Origin: Hyphomonadaceae bacterium UKL13-1 | Lineage (GTDB): Bacteria > Pseudomonadota > Alphaproteobacteria > Caulobacterales > Aquidulcibacteraceae | Direction: 5' to 3' | Length of the DNA: 64,000 bases | Assembly: GCA_001602435.1 (NCBI GenBank) | Contig: CP012156.1 | Span: 186,001-250,000 of the forward strand | Part shown: positions 18,256-26,953 of the stretch, piece after piece | Layout: each line of letters begins with the position of its first letter | Position numbering within the stretch: the stretch's first letter is position 1 | Translations under genes and position numbers: made by a program | Notes under the pieces: model-generated | Databases searched by the model: none | The model's input: the letters and a program-made list of their open reading frames with translations, nothing else | What the model was told of the DNA's origin: nothing

Positions 18256-19100
18256 TCCGCGCTTTAGGTTTCTTCCTTATTCTGCTCGCCTTGATGCAGC
18301 CTGCGACGGCGCAGACACCGCCAGCTGGCTTTCGGGTTGGGATAGCGGGCCTGGCAGAAACAGGTTGCGCCGCCGCGCCAAGTGACGCTGCAGCTGCAGC
18401 TTATCGGAAACATCTTGAAGGACGACTAGGAAAGCCGGTGGTTCTCTGTGGCTACGAAGACGGCAAAGCCGTGGCAACAGCCTTGCAAGATGGTCAGTTA
18501 GACTTGGCTGTTTTGGATCAGCCATCTTTTGAGGCTGTCAGCAAGATCGCCCGCCCAATTCTGGCACCGCGGGCTGACGCCATTACCGGTCGCGTTCTCG
18601 CCGTGGCGTTAGCTTTAAAGTCGTCTGGACGAGATACGCCAGCCAAGCTTGCTGGTAGTCGGCCGATCTTCATTTCTAAGCTGGCAGCTAGCCATAGCGT
18701 GCCCTTGCAGGGCTTGGCGGATTATGGCGCAGATACCAAGAGCTTTAAGCCAGAACAATTTGTCTTGGACGAGCATGCTGGTCTTGCAGCCTTGCGCGCC
18801 GGACAGGGCGATGCGTTGATTATCACAGCAGGTGCGCGCCAAAGGCTCTGCCGTGGCGATGACCCCAAAATCGTGTTGTGTGGCGATGTGGTTGAGGCTT
18901 GGCGCGGCCGCCCCACGGCGCAGACGGGTCTTGTCGTCAGAAATGACCTGCCGGAGGCGGATCGCTATCAATTGGTTGGCATCCATGTGGCTCTGCATCA
19001 AGAGCGCCCCGAAGCCATGACCTTTTTGGCGACCAAGCTAGGCGGTGGGATCGCCCTAGATCCAACTGAGGCGACTGCTATGCAAAAGGGTGCTCGCTAA
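18252..19100 (+). CDS. Second PhnD-like periplasmic phosphonate-binding protein
   Basis: A 282-residue protein with a cleavable signal peptide (ALGFFLILLALMQPATAQ) but no lipobox. It keeps the PhnD-like order in divergent form: FRVGIAG, YRKHLEGRLGKPVVLCGYEDGKAVATALQDGQLDLAVLDQPSFEAV, then a variable C-terminal lobe. Several Cys residues (LCGYED, RLCRGDDPKIVLCGD) could form disulfides. It overlaps phnD by 4 bases and phnE1 by 11, so it is translationally coupled. A soluble second receptor would widen the ligand range or relay ligands to the anchored PhnD. Function inferred from fold pattern and position. Confidence 0.75.
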   Translation: MIRALGFFLILLALMQPATAQTPPAGFRVGIAGLAETGCAAAPSDAAAAAYRKHLEGRLGKPVVLCGYEDGKAVATALQDGQLDLAVLDQPSFEAVSKIARPILAPRADAITGRVLAVALALKSSGRDTPAKLAGSRPIFISKLAASHSVPLQGLADYGADTKSFKPEQFVLDEHAGLAALRAGQGDALIITAGARQRLCRGDDPKIVLCGDVVEAWRGRPTAQTGLVVRNDLPEADRYQLVGIHVALHQERPEAMTFLATKLGGGIALDPTEATAMQKGAR

Positions 19101-20004
19101 CGTGCCCCAGCAAGAAGCGATTAAGGCGCAAGTTATTCGGGAATTTGAAGCGCAGCGGCGAGTGACCCTGCTGCGCCAGCGCACCCAGCAAGTAGTCGTT
19201 TTGATTGGCTTCAGTGCGCTGATTGCCGTGTGCTTCCAAGTCAGTGGGTTCTTCTCTGGCAGCCAAGGTAGCGACCCTTGGGGGCGGATTGCCAATCTCC
19301 TCAACATCATGGTCCCAGACCTCAAGCCAGAGGCGCTGTTTGAGGATCGTGGGACTGCTGGCTCGCTCTCCTCTTGGTTTTATGACATGCCAACCTGGCT
19401 GAGCCTGTTGTGGGAAACAGTTCAGATCGCCGTCGTTGCGACATTGTTTGGCATTTTCTGCGGGTTTTGGGCCTCACTCTTGGCATCAAAAAATCTTTCG
19501 CCCTCGCCCGTCATTTATTGGTTCACCCGGCGCTCGCTCGAAGTAATCCGTACACTGCCAGATCTGATCGTCGCGCTCATTCTGGTTGCAGCCTTTGGCG
19601 TTGGTCCATTGCCGGGTGTGATCGCTATTGCTCTGGGGACCATGGCCAGCCTCGGAAAGCTCTATTCTGAAGCCAATGAAGCGGCAGATATGCGGCCGGT
19701 GGAGGCGGTGAGGGCGGTTGGTGGCTCTTGGTGGGCGCAGGTGCGCTTTGGCGTGCTGCCACAAGTCCTGCCCCATTATGCGTCCTACGGATTACTGCGC
19801 TTGGAGATCAATGTTGGTGCCGCCGCCGCTTTAGGCGTTGTCGGGGCTGGTGGGATTGGTATCGAGCTTTCTCGCGCCATCACCTACACCGAGTTTGACA
19901 CCTATTTCGCACTTTTAATCCTGATCATTGGTCTGATCATCCTGATCGATCTCGTGTCAGAAGCAATCCGCCACCGCCTAATCGGCTTGGAGGCATCCGC
20001 ATGA
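19090..20004 (+). CDS. phnE: Phosphonate ABC transporter permease 1
   Basis: A 304-residue permease with one N-terminal helix followed by a BPD-type membrane domain. The cytoplasmic coupling loop reads EAVRAVGGSWWAQVRFGVLPQVLPHY, the EAA motif that docks on PhnC. SLEVIRTLPDLIVALILVAAFGVGPLPGV is a PhnE hallmark. GTG 19090 is given; GTG 19102 (just after the previous stop) is equally possible, and neither has a clear ribosome site, consistent with coupling to the gene before. It forms a heterodimer channel with the next gene. Confidence 0.92.
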   Translation: MLANVPQQEAIKAQVIREFEAQRRVTLLRQRTQQVVVLIGFSALIAVCFQVSGFFSGSQGSDPWGRIANLLNIMVPDLKPEALFEDRGTAGSLSSWFYDMPTWLSLLWETVQIAVVATLFGIFCGFWASLLASKNLSPSPVIYWFTRRSLEVIRTLPDLIVALILVAAFGVGPLPGVIAIALGTMASLGKLYSEANEAADMRPVEAVRAVGGSWWAQVRFGVLPQVLPHYASYGLLRLEINVGAAAALGVVGAGGIGIELSRAITYTEFDTYFALLILIIGLIILIDLVSEAIRHRLIGLEASA

Positions 20005-20864
20005 CCACAAGCGCTACCCTAGCCGCACCGCCTCAGGTCACCGCCCATCAGATGCAAGTGGCGCGCGCGATTGCGCCGCATCTGGTGGACACGCCTTTGG
20101 CTGTCCAAATACGCCGTCTTGCCCTTTGGATTGGATTGAGTGTGATTTTTGTTGCCCTGAGTATCGGGGTTGATATGACGCCTGCTACATTTGCTAAGGG
20201 CCTTTCCAAGCTGGCCGACTTCATGGCCAATATGTTTCCCCCGAACGCGGCTGGCGGGGAAGTTCGGATCTTGCAAGCTTTGGCTGCGACGTTTGCTATG
20301 GCGGTAGCGGGCACTTTCTTGGGTGTTCTGGGTGCCTTACCTTTGGGGCTAGTCGGGGCGAAAACCTTTGTCGCGAACCCCGCACTCCATTTTCTCATCC
20401 GGCGCAGCTTCGACGTGTTTCGCGCCATTCCCGCCCTTGTCTGGGCGCTCATTCTCATTGTTGCCTTCGGGCTTGGACCTTTTGGGGGCGTGATCGCCTT
20501 GGCACTGACCGACATCCCGCGCTTGGCCAAACTCTATGCCGAAGCGATTGAGAATTGTGATCCTCGCGCGCAAGAGGGCATTCGCGCGACGGGTGGACAG
20601 CGCCGAGCCGCCATTCGCTTTGGCCTGTTGCCAGAGGTTTTGCCGGTGATGGCCAGCCAGTCGCTCTATATGTTGGAGTCCAATTTCCGCAACGCCGCCA
20701 TCTTAGGCATCGTAGGGGCAGGCGGCATCGGTTTTGAGTTGGAAGAGCGCATCCGCATTTTCGCCTTTGATCAGGTCGCATGGATCGTCATTGCCTATGT
20801 GCTCTGCGTCATGGTGCTGGACCTCGTGTCTGAGAAGATTCGCTCAAGACTGGTCCATGGCTGA
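20001..20864 (+). CDS. phnE: Phosphonate ABC transporter permease 2
   Basis: A 287-residue paralog of the previous permease: RRSFDVFRAIPALVWALILIVAFGLGPFGGV and EAA loop EGIRATGGQRRAAIRFGLLPEVLPV. The start overlaps the upstream stop by ATGA. Split phnE pairs are common in alphaproteobacterial phosphonate transporters; the two permeases are expected to form the inner-membrane channel with two PhnC subunits. Confidence 0.93.
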   Translation: MTTSATLAAPPQVTAHQMQVARAIAPHLVDTPLAVQIRRLALWIGLSVIFVALSIGVDMTPATFAKGLSKLADFMANMFPPNAAGGEVRILQALAATFAMAVAGTFLGVLGALPLGLVGAKTFVANPALHFLIRRSFDVFRAIPALVWALILIVAFGLGPFGGVIALALTDIPRLAKLYAEAIENCDPRAQEGIRATGGQRRAAIRFGLLPEVLPVMASQSLYMLESNFRNAAILGIVGAGGIGFELEERIRIFAFDQVAWIVIAYVLCVMVLDLVSEKIRSRLVHG

Positions 20865-20976
20865 GAAATCAACCGCGGATCCAACAAATCAGCGCCCTAA
20901 ACGGAAGAGTCGGGTCAGATCGTCACATAGGTTTCACGCGCTCGCTTTAGCCTCACCCCAGCGATAGGAGGCATAC

Positions 20977-21768
20977 GTGCTCGAACTCAAGTCCGTGACA
21001 AAGCGCTTTGGCTCCACCCAAGCAGTGCAGGATGTTTCCCTTCAAATCCCAGCCGGCTCGATGGTCGGCATTATCGGACGGTCCGGTGCTGGTAAGTCCA
21101 CATTGCTGCGCTTGATCAATCGCCTTTGCGACACCAATGAAGGCGCGATCACGTGGCACGGTAAGCCAGTGACCGAATTGCGCGGCAAAGCGCTCAGCCA
21201 GTGGCGCGCCACCTGCGGCATGGTTTTTCAGCAGTTTAATCTCTCGCCACGTCTCGATGTCTTGACCAATGTTCTAATCGGTAGTCTGGCCCGACAACGT
21301 GGGGTGGGCCCCATGCTCAAGCTATTTCCAGCAGAAGAGCGGGCGCGCGCGATATTGGAATTGCATGCTTTGGGCATGTCGCACACCGCGTTGCAGCGGT
21401 GCTGCACCTTGTCCGGTGGCCAGCAACAACGTGTCGCTATTGCACGGACTCTGATGCAATTGCCTGAAATCATATTGGCGGACGAGCCCATCGCTTCCCT
21501 CGATCCAGCCAATGCCCAGACAGTTATGGAGACTCTGTCCACGATTAATCGAGAGCGGAACATTACCGTTCTGGTCAATCTGCATGCGCTCGATATTGCT
21601 CGCCGCTTCTGTCCACGGATCATCGGTATGGCGGATGGCCAGATTGTCTTTGATGGCACACCCGATGACCTCAACGCCTCGGTGGTCGACGCGATCTATG
21701 GCCGTCACGTCATCGAAGGGTCAGGTGCGCGCGATGAAGCCCAAGAGCTTCTGGAGGCGGTTGCGTGA
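20977..21768 (+). CDS. phnC: Phosphonate ABC transporter ATP-binding protein
   Basis: A 263-residue ATPase: Walker A GRSGAGKSTLLR, Q-loop VFQQFNLSPRLDV, signature [14 protein letters not shown], Walker B ILADEPIASLDP and the H-loop near LVNLHALDIA. The GTG start has a perfect AGGAGG 7 bases upstream. The 112-base gap after phnE2 is the longest inside this block and could hold an internal promoter; I see no terminator there. It powers import through the PhnE pair. Confidence 0.95.
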   Translation: MLELKSVTKRFGSTQAVQDVSLQIPAGSMVGIIGRSGAGKSTLLRLINRLCDTNEGAITWHGKPVTELRGKALSQWRATCGMVFQQFNLSPRLDVLTNVLIGSLARQRGVGPMLKLFPAEERARAILELHALGMSHTALQRCCTLSGGQQQRVAIARTLMQLPEIILADEPIASLDPANAQTVMETLSTINRERNITVLVNLHALDIARRFCPRIIGMADGQIVFDGTPDDLNASVVDAIYGRHVIEGSGARDEAQELLEAVA

Positions 21769-22454
21769 CCGGCAAGCTATCAGGGCGCATCTTGCCGCCA
21801 GACTATCGCTATTTTGAGCATTGGAGGCACGATCCAACGGCGGAACAGCCTGCAGAATCTGAGCCGGGAATCTCACCTGAGGCTCATGTCCGCGACAGTA
21901 TCCTAGGTCCTTGGACCCGGGTTGGTGCCCGTACATCTTTGATGGAAACAGAGATGGGTGCGTATAGCTACATTGTGACGGATTCCAGCGCTGCCTACTC
22001 AACGATTGGCAAATTCTGTTCGATTGCGCGCGACACCCGGCTTAATCCCGGCAACCACCCCACTTGGAAGGCAGCCCTACACCACTTCACCTATCGCTCA
22101 GTTTCTTATCAATTGAGTGATCAAGACGACGACGCTTTTTTTGACTGGCGACGCGCCGATCATGTGACCATCGGACATGATGTCTGGATTGGGCATGGCG
22201 CAACCATCCTTGCAGGCGTCAGTGTTGGAACCGGTGCTGTTGTCGGCGCTGGGGCAGTTGTGTCAAAAGACGTAGCCCCTTTTACGATTGTCGGCGGGGT
22301 ACCATCGAAGCCCATCCGCGAGCGGTTTCCCAAGGCAGTTCAAGATGGGCTTCTCGCCCTAGCTTGGTGGGATTGGCAACATGATAAGTTGGCTGAAGCG
22401 CTGCAGGATTTTAGAGATTTGGATGCCGATGCCTTTGTTGAGAAACATTCCTAA
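21765..22454 (+). CDS. Hexapeptide-repeat transferase of phosphonate loci
   Basis: A 229-residue left-handed beta-helix acyltransferase of the chloramphenicol-acetyltransferase-like group. Visible features are ISPEAHVRDSILGPWTRVG, SYIVTDSSAAYSTIGKFCSIARD, GHDVWIGHGATILAGVSVGTGAVVGAGAVVSKDV and the end VGGVPSKPIRERFP. This exact type recurs in C-P lyase loci (TIGR03308-like) and may acylate an aminophosphonate or an intermediate. The direct reaction is not established. Translationally coupled to phnC by GTGA overlap. Confidence 0.85.
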   Translation: MTGKLSGRILPPDYRYFEHWRHDPTAEQPAESEPGISPEAHVRDSILGPWTRVGARTSLMETEMGAYSYIVTDSSAAYSTIGKFCSIARDTRLNPGNHPTWKAALHHFTYRSVSYQLSDQDDDAFFDWRRADHVTIGHDVWIGHGATILAGVSVGTGAVVGAGAVVSKDVAPFTIVGGVPSKPIRERFPKAVQDGLLALAWWDWQHDKLAEALQDFRDLDADAFVEKHS

Positions 22455-22469
22455 GCTGCGTCGCTCGCT

Positions 22470-23015
22470 ATGACCGGAACCTTGTTCTTAATCGTTGGCC
22501 CGTCAGGTGTCGGCAAGGATTCGCTGATTGAAGGCGCCAAAGCCCAATTGTCGGCCGTTCCCACCTATTATTTTCCTCAACGCTTTATCACCCGGCCACA
22601 GGACGCCGGTGGGGAAGATCATTTTGCCGTTGAGCCTTCCGTGTTTGAAGATAAACGTCAGAGAGGCGACTTTGCGCTTTTCTGGAATGCCCACGGTCTA
22701 TCGTACGGCGTACCGGCGGACATCTCGGCCCGGCTCAAGCGGGGTCAACATGTGGTGGTCAATGTCTCGCGCGCGATTTTGGACGAGGCGCGTCAGAGGT
22801 TTTCGCCATTGGTCGTTGTTTCGATTACTGCGCCCAGCAAGGTCATTGAGCAGCGCTTGACGGCCCGTGGCCGTGAAACAGCCCCTGAGATTGCTGACCG
22901 CATCGCGCGTGCCGCCGCTTATGATGTGACGGGCCCAGGCGTTATTTTCTTGAACAATGATGCGAGTTTGGATGCTGGTGTTTCAAAGTTGGTTGAAATC
23001 CTGGAGGCGTCATAA
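22470..23015 (+). CDS. phnN: Ribose 1,5-bisphosphate phosphokinase
   Basis: A 181-residue guanylate-kinase-like enzyme with Walker A GPSGVGKDSL near the start, ITRPQDAGGEDHFAVEPSVFE, GLSYGVPADI and the late VVSITAPSKVIEQRLTARGRE. PhnN phosphorylates ribose 1,5-bisphosphate to PRPP, the last step that recycles the ribose scaffold of the C-P lyase pathway. Here it sits in the transport block, away from phnGHIJKL, and shares one base with the next gene. Confidence 0.92.
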   Translation: MTGTLFLIVGPSGVGKDSLIEGAKAQLSAVPTYYFPQRFITRPQDAGGEDHFAVEPSVFEDKRQRGDFALFWNAHGLSYGVPADISARLKRGQHVVVNVSRAILDEARQRFSPLVVVSITAPSKVIEQRLTARGRETAPEIADRIARAAAYDVTGPGVIFLNNDASLDAGVSKLVEILEAS

Positions 23016-23839
23016 TGGGTGTGTTTGAAGCATTTCTGGAAGACCCTGTTCAAGACGCAGGTCTCTACCTGTTCCCAGTCGCCCCCGACACGTGGGAGCA
23101 AAAGATTACGGGCGTCACATTTGAAGGCGCAGAACCGCAGGCGATAGTGCAAGACATACAAGGACGGATTGCTGCTTATCAATTCGCTTTGAAAGCTGGC
23201 GATCAACCCATGGTCAAAATAGCCTTTGACGAGCCCGGCCCCGGGTTAAGCGACGAGGCTTTCATTCCCGGTCTCAACGCCTTTGAGAGACCGTCGCAGG
23301 CTTTGACGGATCAAATCGCGGAAGAAGTGGCGGAGGCACCTATACAAATCCGTGTGCCCGCCCTCATCCAATATGTTGGGGACCACTTTACCTATGGTGC
23401 ACGCGACACGCATCTGGGGACGGGTGAAGACGCCATGCCCGCGTTAGAATGCGGTCTGACACCCGGCACCTGTGTGGATATGCATACGTTAGCTGTGGCG
23501 GCTTTGCGGGCGATTGGGGTACCCGCAGCCTACATTATGGGTGTGCACATTGCCGAAGCGCGTGAGCAGTGGTCCACTGGTCATTGTTGGCTTAATCTGA
23601 AGTGCGAAGGCGTGCCCCATCATTGGGATATCTCGCATCACGTCCAATATGGCGTGCGAGAAATAACGCCAAAACTCAATCCAAAGCCTGGGCGACGCTT
23701 CGCGCTCAGCATTGGGCGTGGACTCGAATTTGATGGGCCAGACGGCAAAGTCACCTACCCATCCTTGTCGGGCTTTCATGCTTTGACTGGGCCAAGTGCC
23801 GGCCAAAAGCTGCGCACATTGGCCCGAATTCGGGACTAA
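23015..23839 (+). CDS. Transglutaminase-like cysteine hydrolase inside the phosphonate operon
   Basis: A 274-residue cytosolic protein (no signal seen). Residues 1-110 form a beta-rich N-terminal domain like other bacterial transglutaminase-like proteins. The core has a catalytic triad: Cys153 in GTCVDMHTLAVAALRAIGVPA, His190 in STGHCWLNL and Asp205 in HHWDISHH. Such proteins usually hydrolyse or transfer amide bonds. Its start overlaps the phnN stop by one base, so it is the last gene of the transport operon. This family is not part of the standard phn set, so its place here suggests cleavage of an amide-linked phosphonate (inference). Confidence 0.8.
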   Translation: MGVFEAFLEDPVQDAGLYLFPVAPDTWEQKITGVTFEGAEPQAIVQDIQGRIAAYQFALKAGDQPMVKIAFDEPGPGLSDEAFIPGLNAFERPSQALTDQIAEEVAEAPIQIRVPALIQYVGDHFTYGARDTHLGTGEDAMPALECGLTPGTCVDMHTLAVAALRAIGVPAAYIMGVHIAEAREQWSTGHCWLNLKCEGVPHHWDISHHVQYGVREITPKLNPKPGRRFALSIGRGLEFDGPDGKVTYPSLSGFHALTGPSAGQKLRTLARIRD

Positions 23840-23848
23840 AACCGACCC

Positions 23849-25660
23849 TTAGCCAATCAAGTGCTCTTCTGCGTGGACGGCATGGAGGCGGGCATAAGCA
23901 CCTTCTGGGATAGCCAAGAGGGCTTGGTGATGGCCTTGCTCGATGATCTTGCCGCGCTCAAACACCAAAATCCGATCCACATCCTTGATGGTCGAGAGGC
24001 GGTGCGCCACGATGATTGTGGTGCGATCAACCATGAGATCAGCCATAGCCGCTTGGATTAATCGCTCGGTCACGGTGTCGAGGCTGGAGGTTGCTTCGTC
24101 GAAGATAACAATGTTGGCGTCGGCCAAAAAGGCGCGGGCTATGGCAACCCGCTGACGCTCACCGCCAGAAAGCTTCACGCCGCGCTCTCCGACCAAGGTC
24201 TGATAGCCCTCTGGCAAAGCTACAATGAAGTCATGGGCGTAAGCGCGCTTGGCCGCCGCCACAATGGCTTCCATCGGCGCGTCGGGGTGCGCATAGGCGA
24301 TATTGTCGGCGAGGCTGCGATGAAACAGGATCGGCTCTTGCGGCACAATCGAAATTGCTCGCCGCAAGCTGGTTTGTCGGACTTGGGCAATGTCTTGGGC
24401 GTCGATCCAAATGGTTCCGGACTTCAGGTCATAGAGGCGTTGGATCAGCTTAACGAAGGTAGATTTGCCAGAGCCAGATGGGCCGACAAGCGCAATCTTT
24501 TCACCCGGCGCGATCCGAAGGTCCAAATTCTGGTAGAGGGACGCTTTGCCGGTCTCCGTGCCGGGATACTTGAATTGCACTTGGTCGAAGATGATCTCGC
24601 CCAAACCGGGCTGAAAGTCTGGGGCTTGATCGACATCTTCAACGCCAAGCGGTGCACGGTCAAATTCGATGATATCGGCCAGCTCTGCGCTTGCACGTTG
24701 CAGCATCCGGATATGATCTCCGACTTTGCGTAGGCTGCCGCCTAATTGGAAATTGGCGGTGATGACAAAGGCGACGTCACCCGGCGTGGCCTGCCCTCGC
24801 GTGGAGAGGCCGATCAACAAAACCAACATGGCGGCCTGCAGGGTCAGCCACAAGAAGTGTTGAACTAGGCCCATGTCCAAGGCCTTGCGCCACGAGACGA
24901 CGGCGAGGGATCGCCACTTGCCAGTGACCTTTTCAAAGCGCTCGGTTTCGCGCACTTCTGCTCCAAACGCTTTGACAGCATTGTTGTTAGAGACGGCGTC
25001 GGCGACCGCAGCGCCAATGCGTGAGTCTGCTGCTGCGGCTAAAACATTGGCTGGGCGCACATAGTGGATGGCGATCACGAATGAGGCCACCACATAGATT
25101 GCCACCATCACGAGAAACACGATCCCCACGACGGGAAAGCGAACCAACATCACGCCAGCAAGACCCAAGATCACCAAGCCTAGGGGCAGAAATTGTTGCC
25201 ACAGAATGTCGGAAATATGCTCGTATGACCAGCGGCCGCGCGTGAGCTTGTGGACAGTCGCGCCGGCAAAGGTATTCGCGTGCCAATCTGAAGAGAAGTG
25301 CTGAATTCGCGCGAACCCGTCTTCAATGACTTTGGCCATACAGCGTGCGGCAGCCCGATGATAAACGCGGGTCGAAACATTGCCCAGCACATAATAGAGG
25401 GCGGAAATCCCGGTCATAATCGCGACAGCTCTGAAGGCTGCGTGCCCAGCGTTTTGGTCGGTCAGTCCTCCCGCAGCAGCCTTGGTGAGCGTGTCAACTA
25501 AATGGCCAGCGGAGAGGGGGATACAAACTTCTGCAACCACCATCGCGAGGGTTAGCAAGATGACAACGGATAACAATGGTCTCTCTTGCCGCCAATATCG
25601 GGCACAGAATCCAATGGTTTCGCGCCATGAGTGGCGCGCCTGATTACTTTGTTGGGACAT
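23849..25660 (-). CDS. ABC exporter, fused membrane and ATPase domains
   Basis: A 603-residue half-transporter. The six-helix membrane domain covers about residues 20-320, then a nucleotide-binding domain with Walker A GPSGSGKSTFVKL, signature [14 protein letters not shown], Walker B NIVIFDEATSSLD and the H-loop IIVAHRLST. It resembles the MsbA/ATM1-like homodimeric exporters. Substrate unknown. It lies 113 bases downstream of the leftward phnM copy and could be in the phnF-phnM transcript. It converges with the transglutaminase-like gene, 9 bases apart. A link to phosphonate resistance or excretion is speculation from position. Confidence 0.85.
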   Translation of the reverse strand: MSQQSNQARHSWRETIGFCARYWRQERPLLSVVILLTLAMVVAEVCIPLSAGHLVDTLTKAAAGGLTDQNAGHAAFRAVAIMTGISALYYVLGNVSTRVYHRAAARCMAKVIEDGFARIQHFSSDWHANTFAGATVHKLTRGRWSYEHISDILWQQFLPLGLVILGLAGVMLVRFPVVGIVFLVMVAIYVVASFVIAIHYVRPANVLAAAADSRIGAAVADAVSNNNAVKAFGAEVRETERFEKVTGKWRSLAVVSWRKALDMGLVQHFLWLTLQAAMLVLLIGLSTRGQATPGDVAFVITANFQLGGSLRKVGDHIRMLQRASAELADIIEFDRAPLGVEDVDQAPDFQPGLGEIIFDQVQFKYPGTETGKASLYQNLDLRIAPGEKIALVGPSGSGKSTFVKLIQRLYDLKSGTIWIDAQDIAQVRQTSLRRAISIVPQEPILFHRSLADNIAYAHPDAPMEAIVAAAKRAYAHDFIVALPEGYQTLVGERGVKLSGGERQRVAIARAFLADANIVIFDEATSSLDTVTERLIQAAMADLMVDRTTIIVAHRLSTIKDVDRILVFERGKIIEQGHHQALLAIPEGAYARLHAVHAEEHLIG

Positions 25661-25773
25661 GGGGCTTGCTTATGGGGCTTGCGCGACACGCCCATGACAT
25701 GACCAAGTAAAATCACTCCCTAACCGATGGATTTGTGGCAGAGCTTTTTTAGGGCGACGGGTGCGAAACTGTA

Positions 25774-26907
25774 TCAGCCGACCCGCACACCCCCGGTCCA
25801 GACACCGCGCACAAGGGCGTGGCCATCTACCACTTTCACTCGGACGACATCGGCACGTTTTCCGACTTCCAGTGTTCCGCGGTCATTTAGGCCAACGGCT
25901 CGGGCAGGCAGTCCGGTTACCGTATCTACCGCTCGTTCGATCGGCCATTGCCACGGGCCAGCTGCCAAGGCAAAGGCGCATTCAATTAAGCTTCGGGGAA
26001 CATAATCAGAGGCAAAACCAATCGGCAGACCTGCGGCGATCAAGTCTTTGGCAGGCACATTGCCGGAGTAAGAGCCACCCCGGATCAGATTGGGCCCGCC
26101 CATCACAATATGCATCCCACGGGCTTGGGCCGCTTGAGCGGCTTCCATCGTTACGGGGAATTCTGCAATGGTCGCGCCAAGATCTGCCGCCTCATCAATA
26201 TGGGCCACCGATTCATCGTCATGGCTGGCGATCGGCACGCCACGAGCTTTGGCGACTTCTACCACAAGACGCCGGTTCGCGGCATCATGACGGGCGACAT
26301 TAGCCCGACGCTCGGCCAACCTGTCTTCGATCGCAGCTTCGGTTAGCCCTTCACGTCGCCACATATCCAGGAATTTATCGATGTTGCGATATTGGCGCTG
26401 GCCCGGTGTGTGATCCATCAAGGAGAACAAGCCGGTCAAAGGGGCATCGGCAAAGTCAGGAAGCCATTCAGCCATCACATCTGATGGCGCTTCACAGCGC
26501 CAATGCAGGCGGTGGGTTGCTTTCAAAAGTCGTTTGTCATGCGCTTCATGTAACGCATCAGTCAGGCGGATCAAATTGTCGGGCGTACGGGCTGACCCAG
26601 CGCCAAAAGAGCCTATCGATAGGGAATCAAAAACGGTCGTCACGCCGACGCTAATGCATAGGCCGTCGTGGACCACAGCGGCGGAAACTGGGTTCCAATC
26701 AATGTTGGCCCGCGGGAAGAAGTGACGCTCCAAATTGTCGGTATGAATATCAATAATGCCAGGAATCAACCAATCCCCATCACAATCCTCGCCATGCTGG
26801 CTTGGACCTTCCACGATGTCTGCGATTTCCGTGCCTTTAAAAGAAAGGCTTCCTTGGACTACCCCAGTGGGCGTTACGATTTTGGCTTGAGAAAGTTGGA
26901 TGGTCAC
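25774..26907 (-). CDS. phnM: PhnM-type RPnTP diphosphatase, second copy
   Basis: A 377-residue amidohydrolase-fold enzyme. Metal-binding motif DIHTDNLERHFFPR, then GVTTVFDSLSIG, DHTPGQRQYRN, ASHDDESVAHIDEAADLG and GGPNLIRGGSYSGNVPAKDL, as in PhnM. PhnM removes diphosphate from alpha-D-ribose 1-methylphosphonate 5-triphosphate to make the C-P lyase substrate. The start is set at GTG 26907: the frame runs on to 27051 but that part lies over the end of phnF. Transcribed after phnF with a 46-base gap. It is a full-length paralog of the copy at 32633, which makes this locus unusual. Confidence 0.93.
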   Translation of the reverse strand: MTIQLSQAKIVTPTGVVQGSLSFKGTEIADIVEGPSQHGEDCDGDWLIPGIIDIHTDNLERHFFPRANIDWNPVSAAVVHDGLCISVGVTTVFDSLSIGSFGAGSARTPDNLIRLTDALHEAHDKRLLKATHRLHWRCEAPSDVMAEWLPDFADAPLTGLFSLMDHTPGQRQYRNIDKFLDMWRREGLTEAAIEDRLAERRANVARHDAANRRLVVEVAKARGVPIASHDDESVAHIDEAADLGATIAEFPVTMEAAQAAQARGMHIVMGGPNLIRGGSYSGNVPAKDLIAAGLPIGFASDYVPRSLIECAFALAAGPWQWPIERAVDTVTGLPARAVGLNDRGTLEVGKRADVVRVKVVDGHALVRGVWTGGVRVG

Positions 26908-26953
26908 AGTCAGCTCACTACAGTTAGGGGTGGGGGAGGAAATTTGTGAGTGT

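Noticed and set aside
20865-20976. Pho box upstream of phnC
   Set aside because: GTCAC-N6-TTCAC is present but each seven-base unit matches at about four positions.
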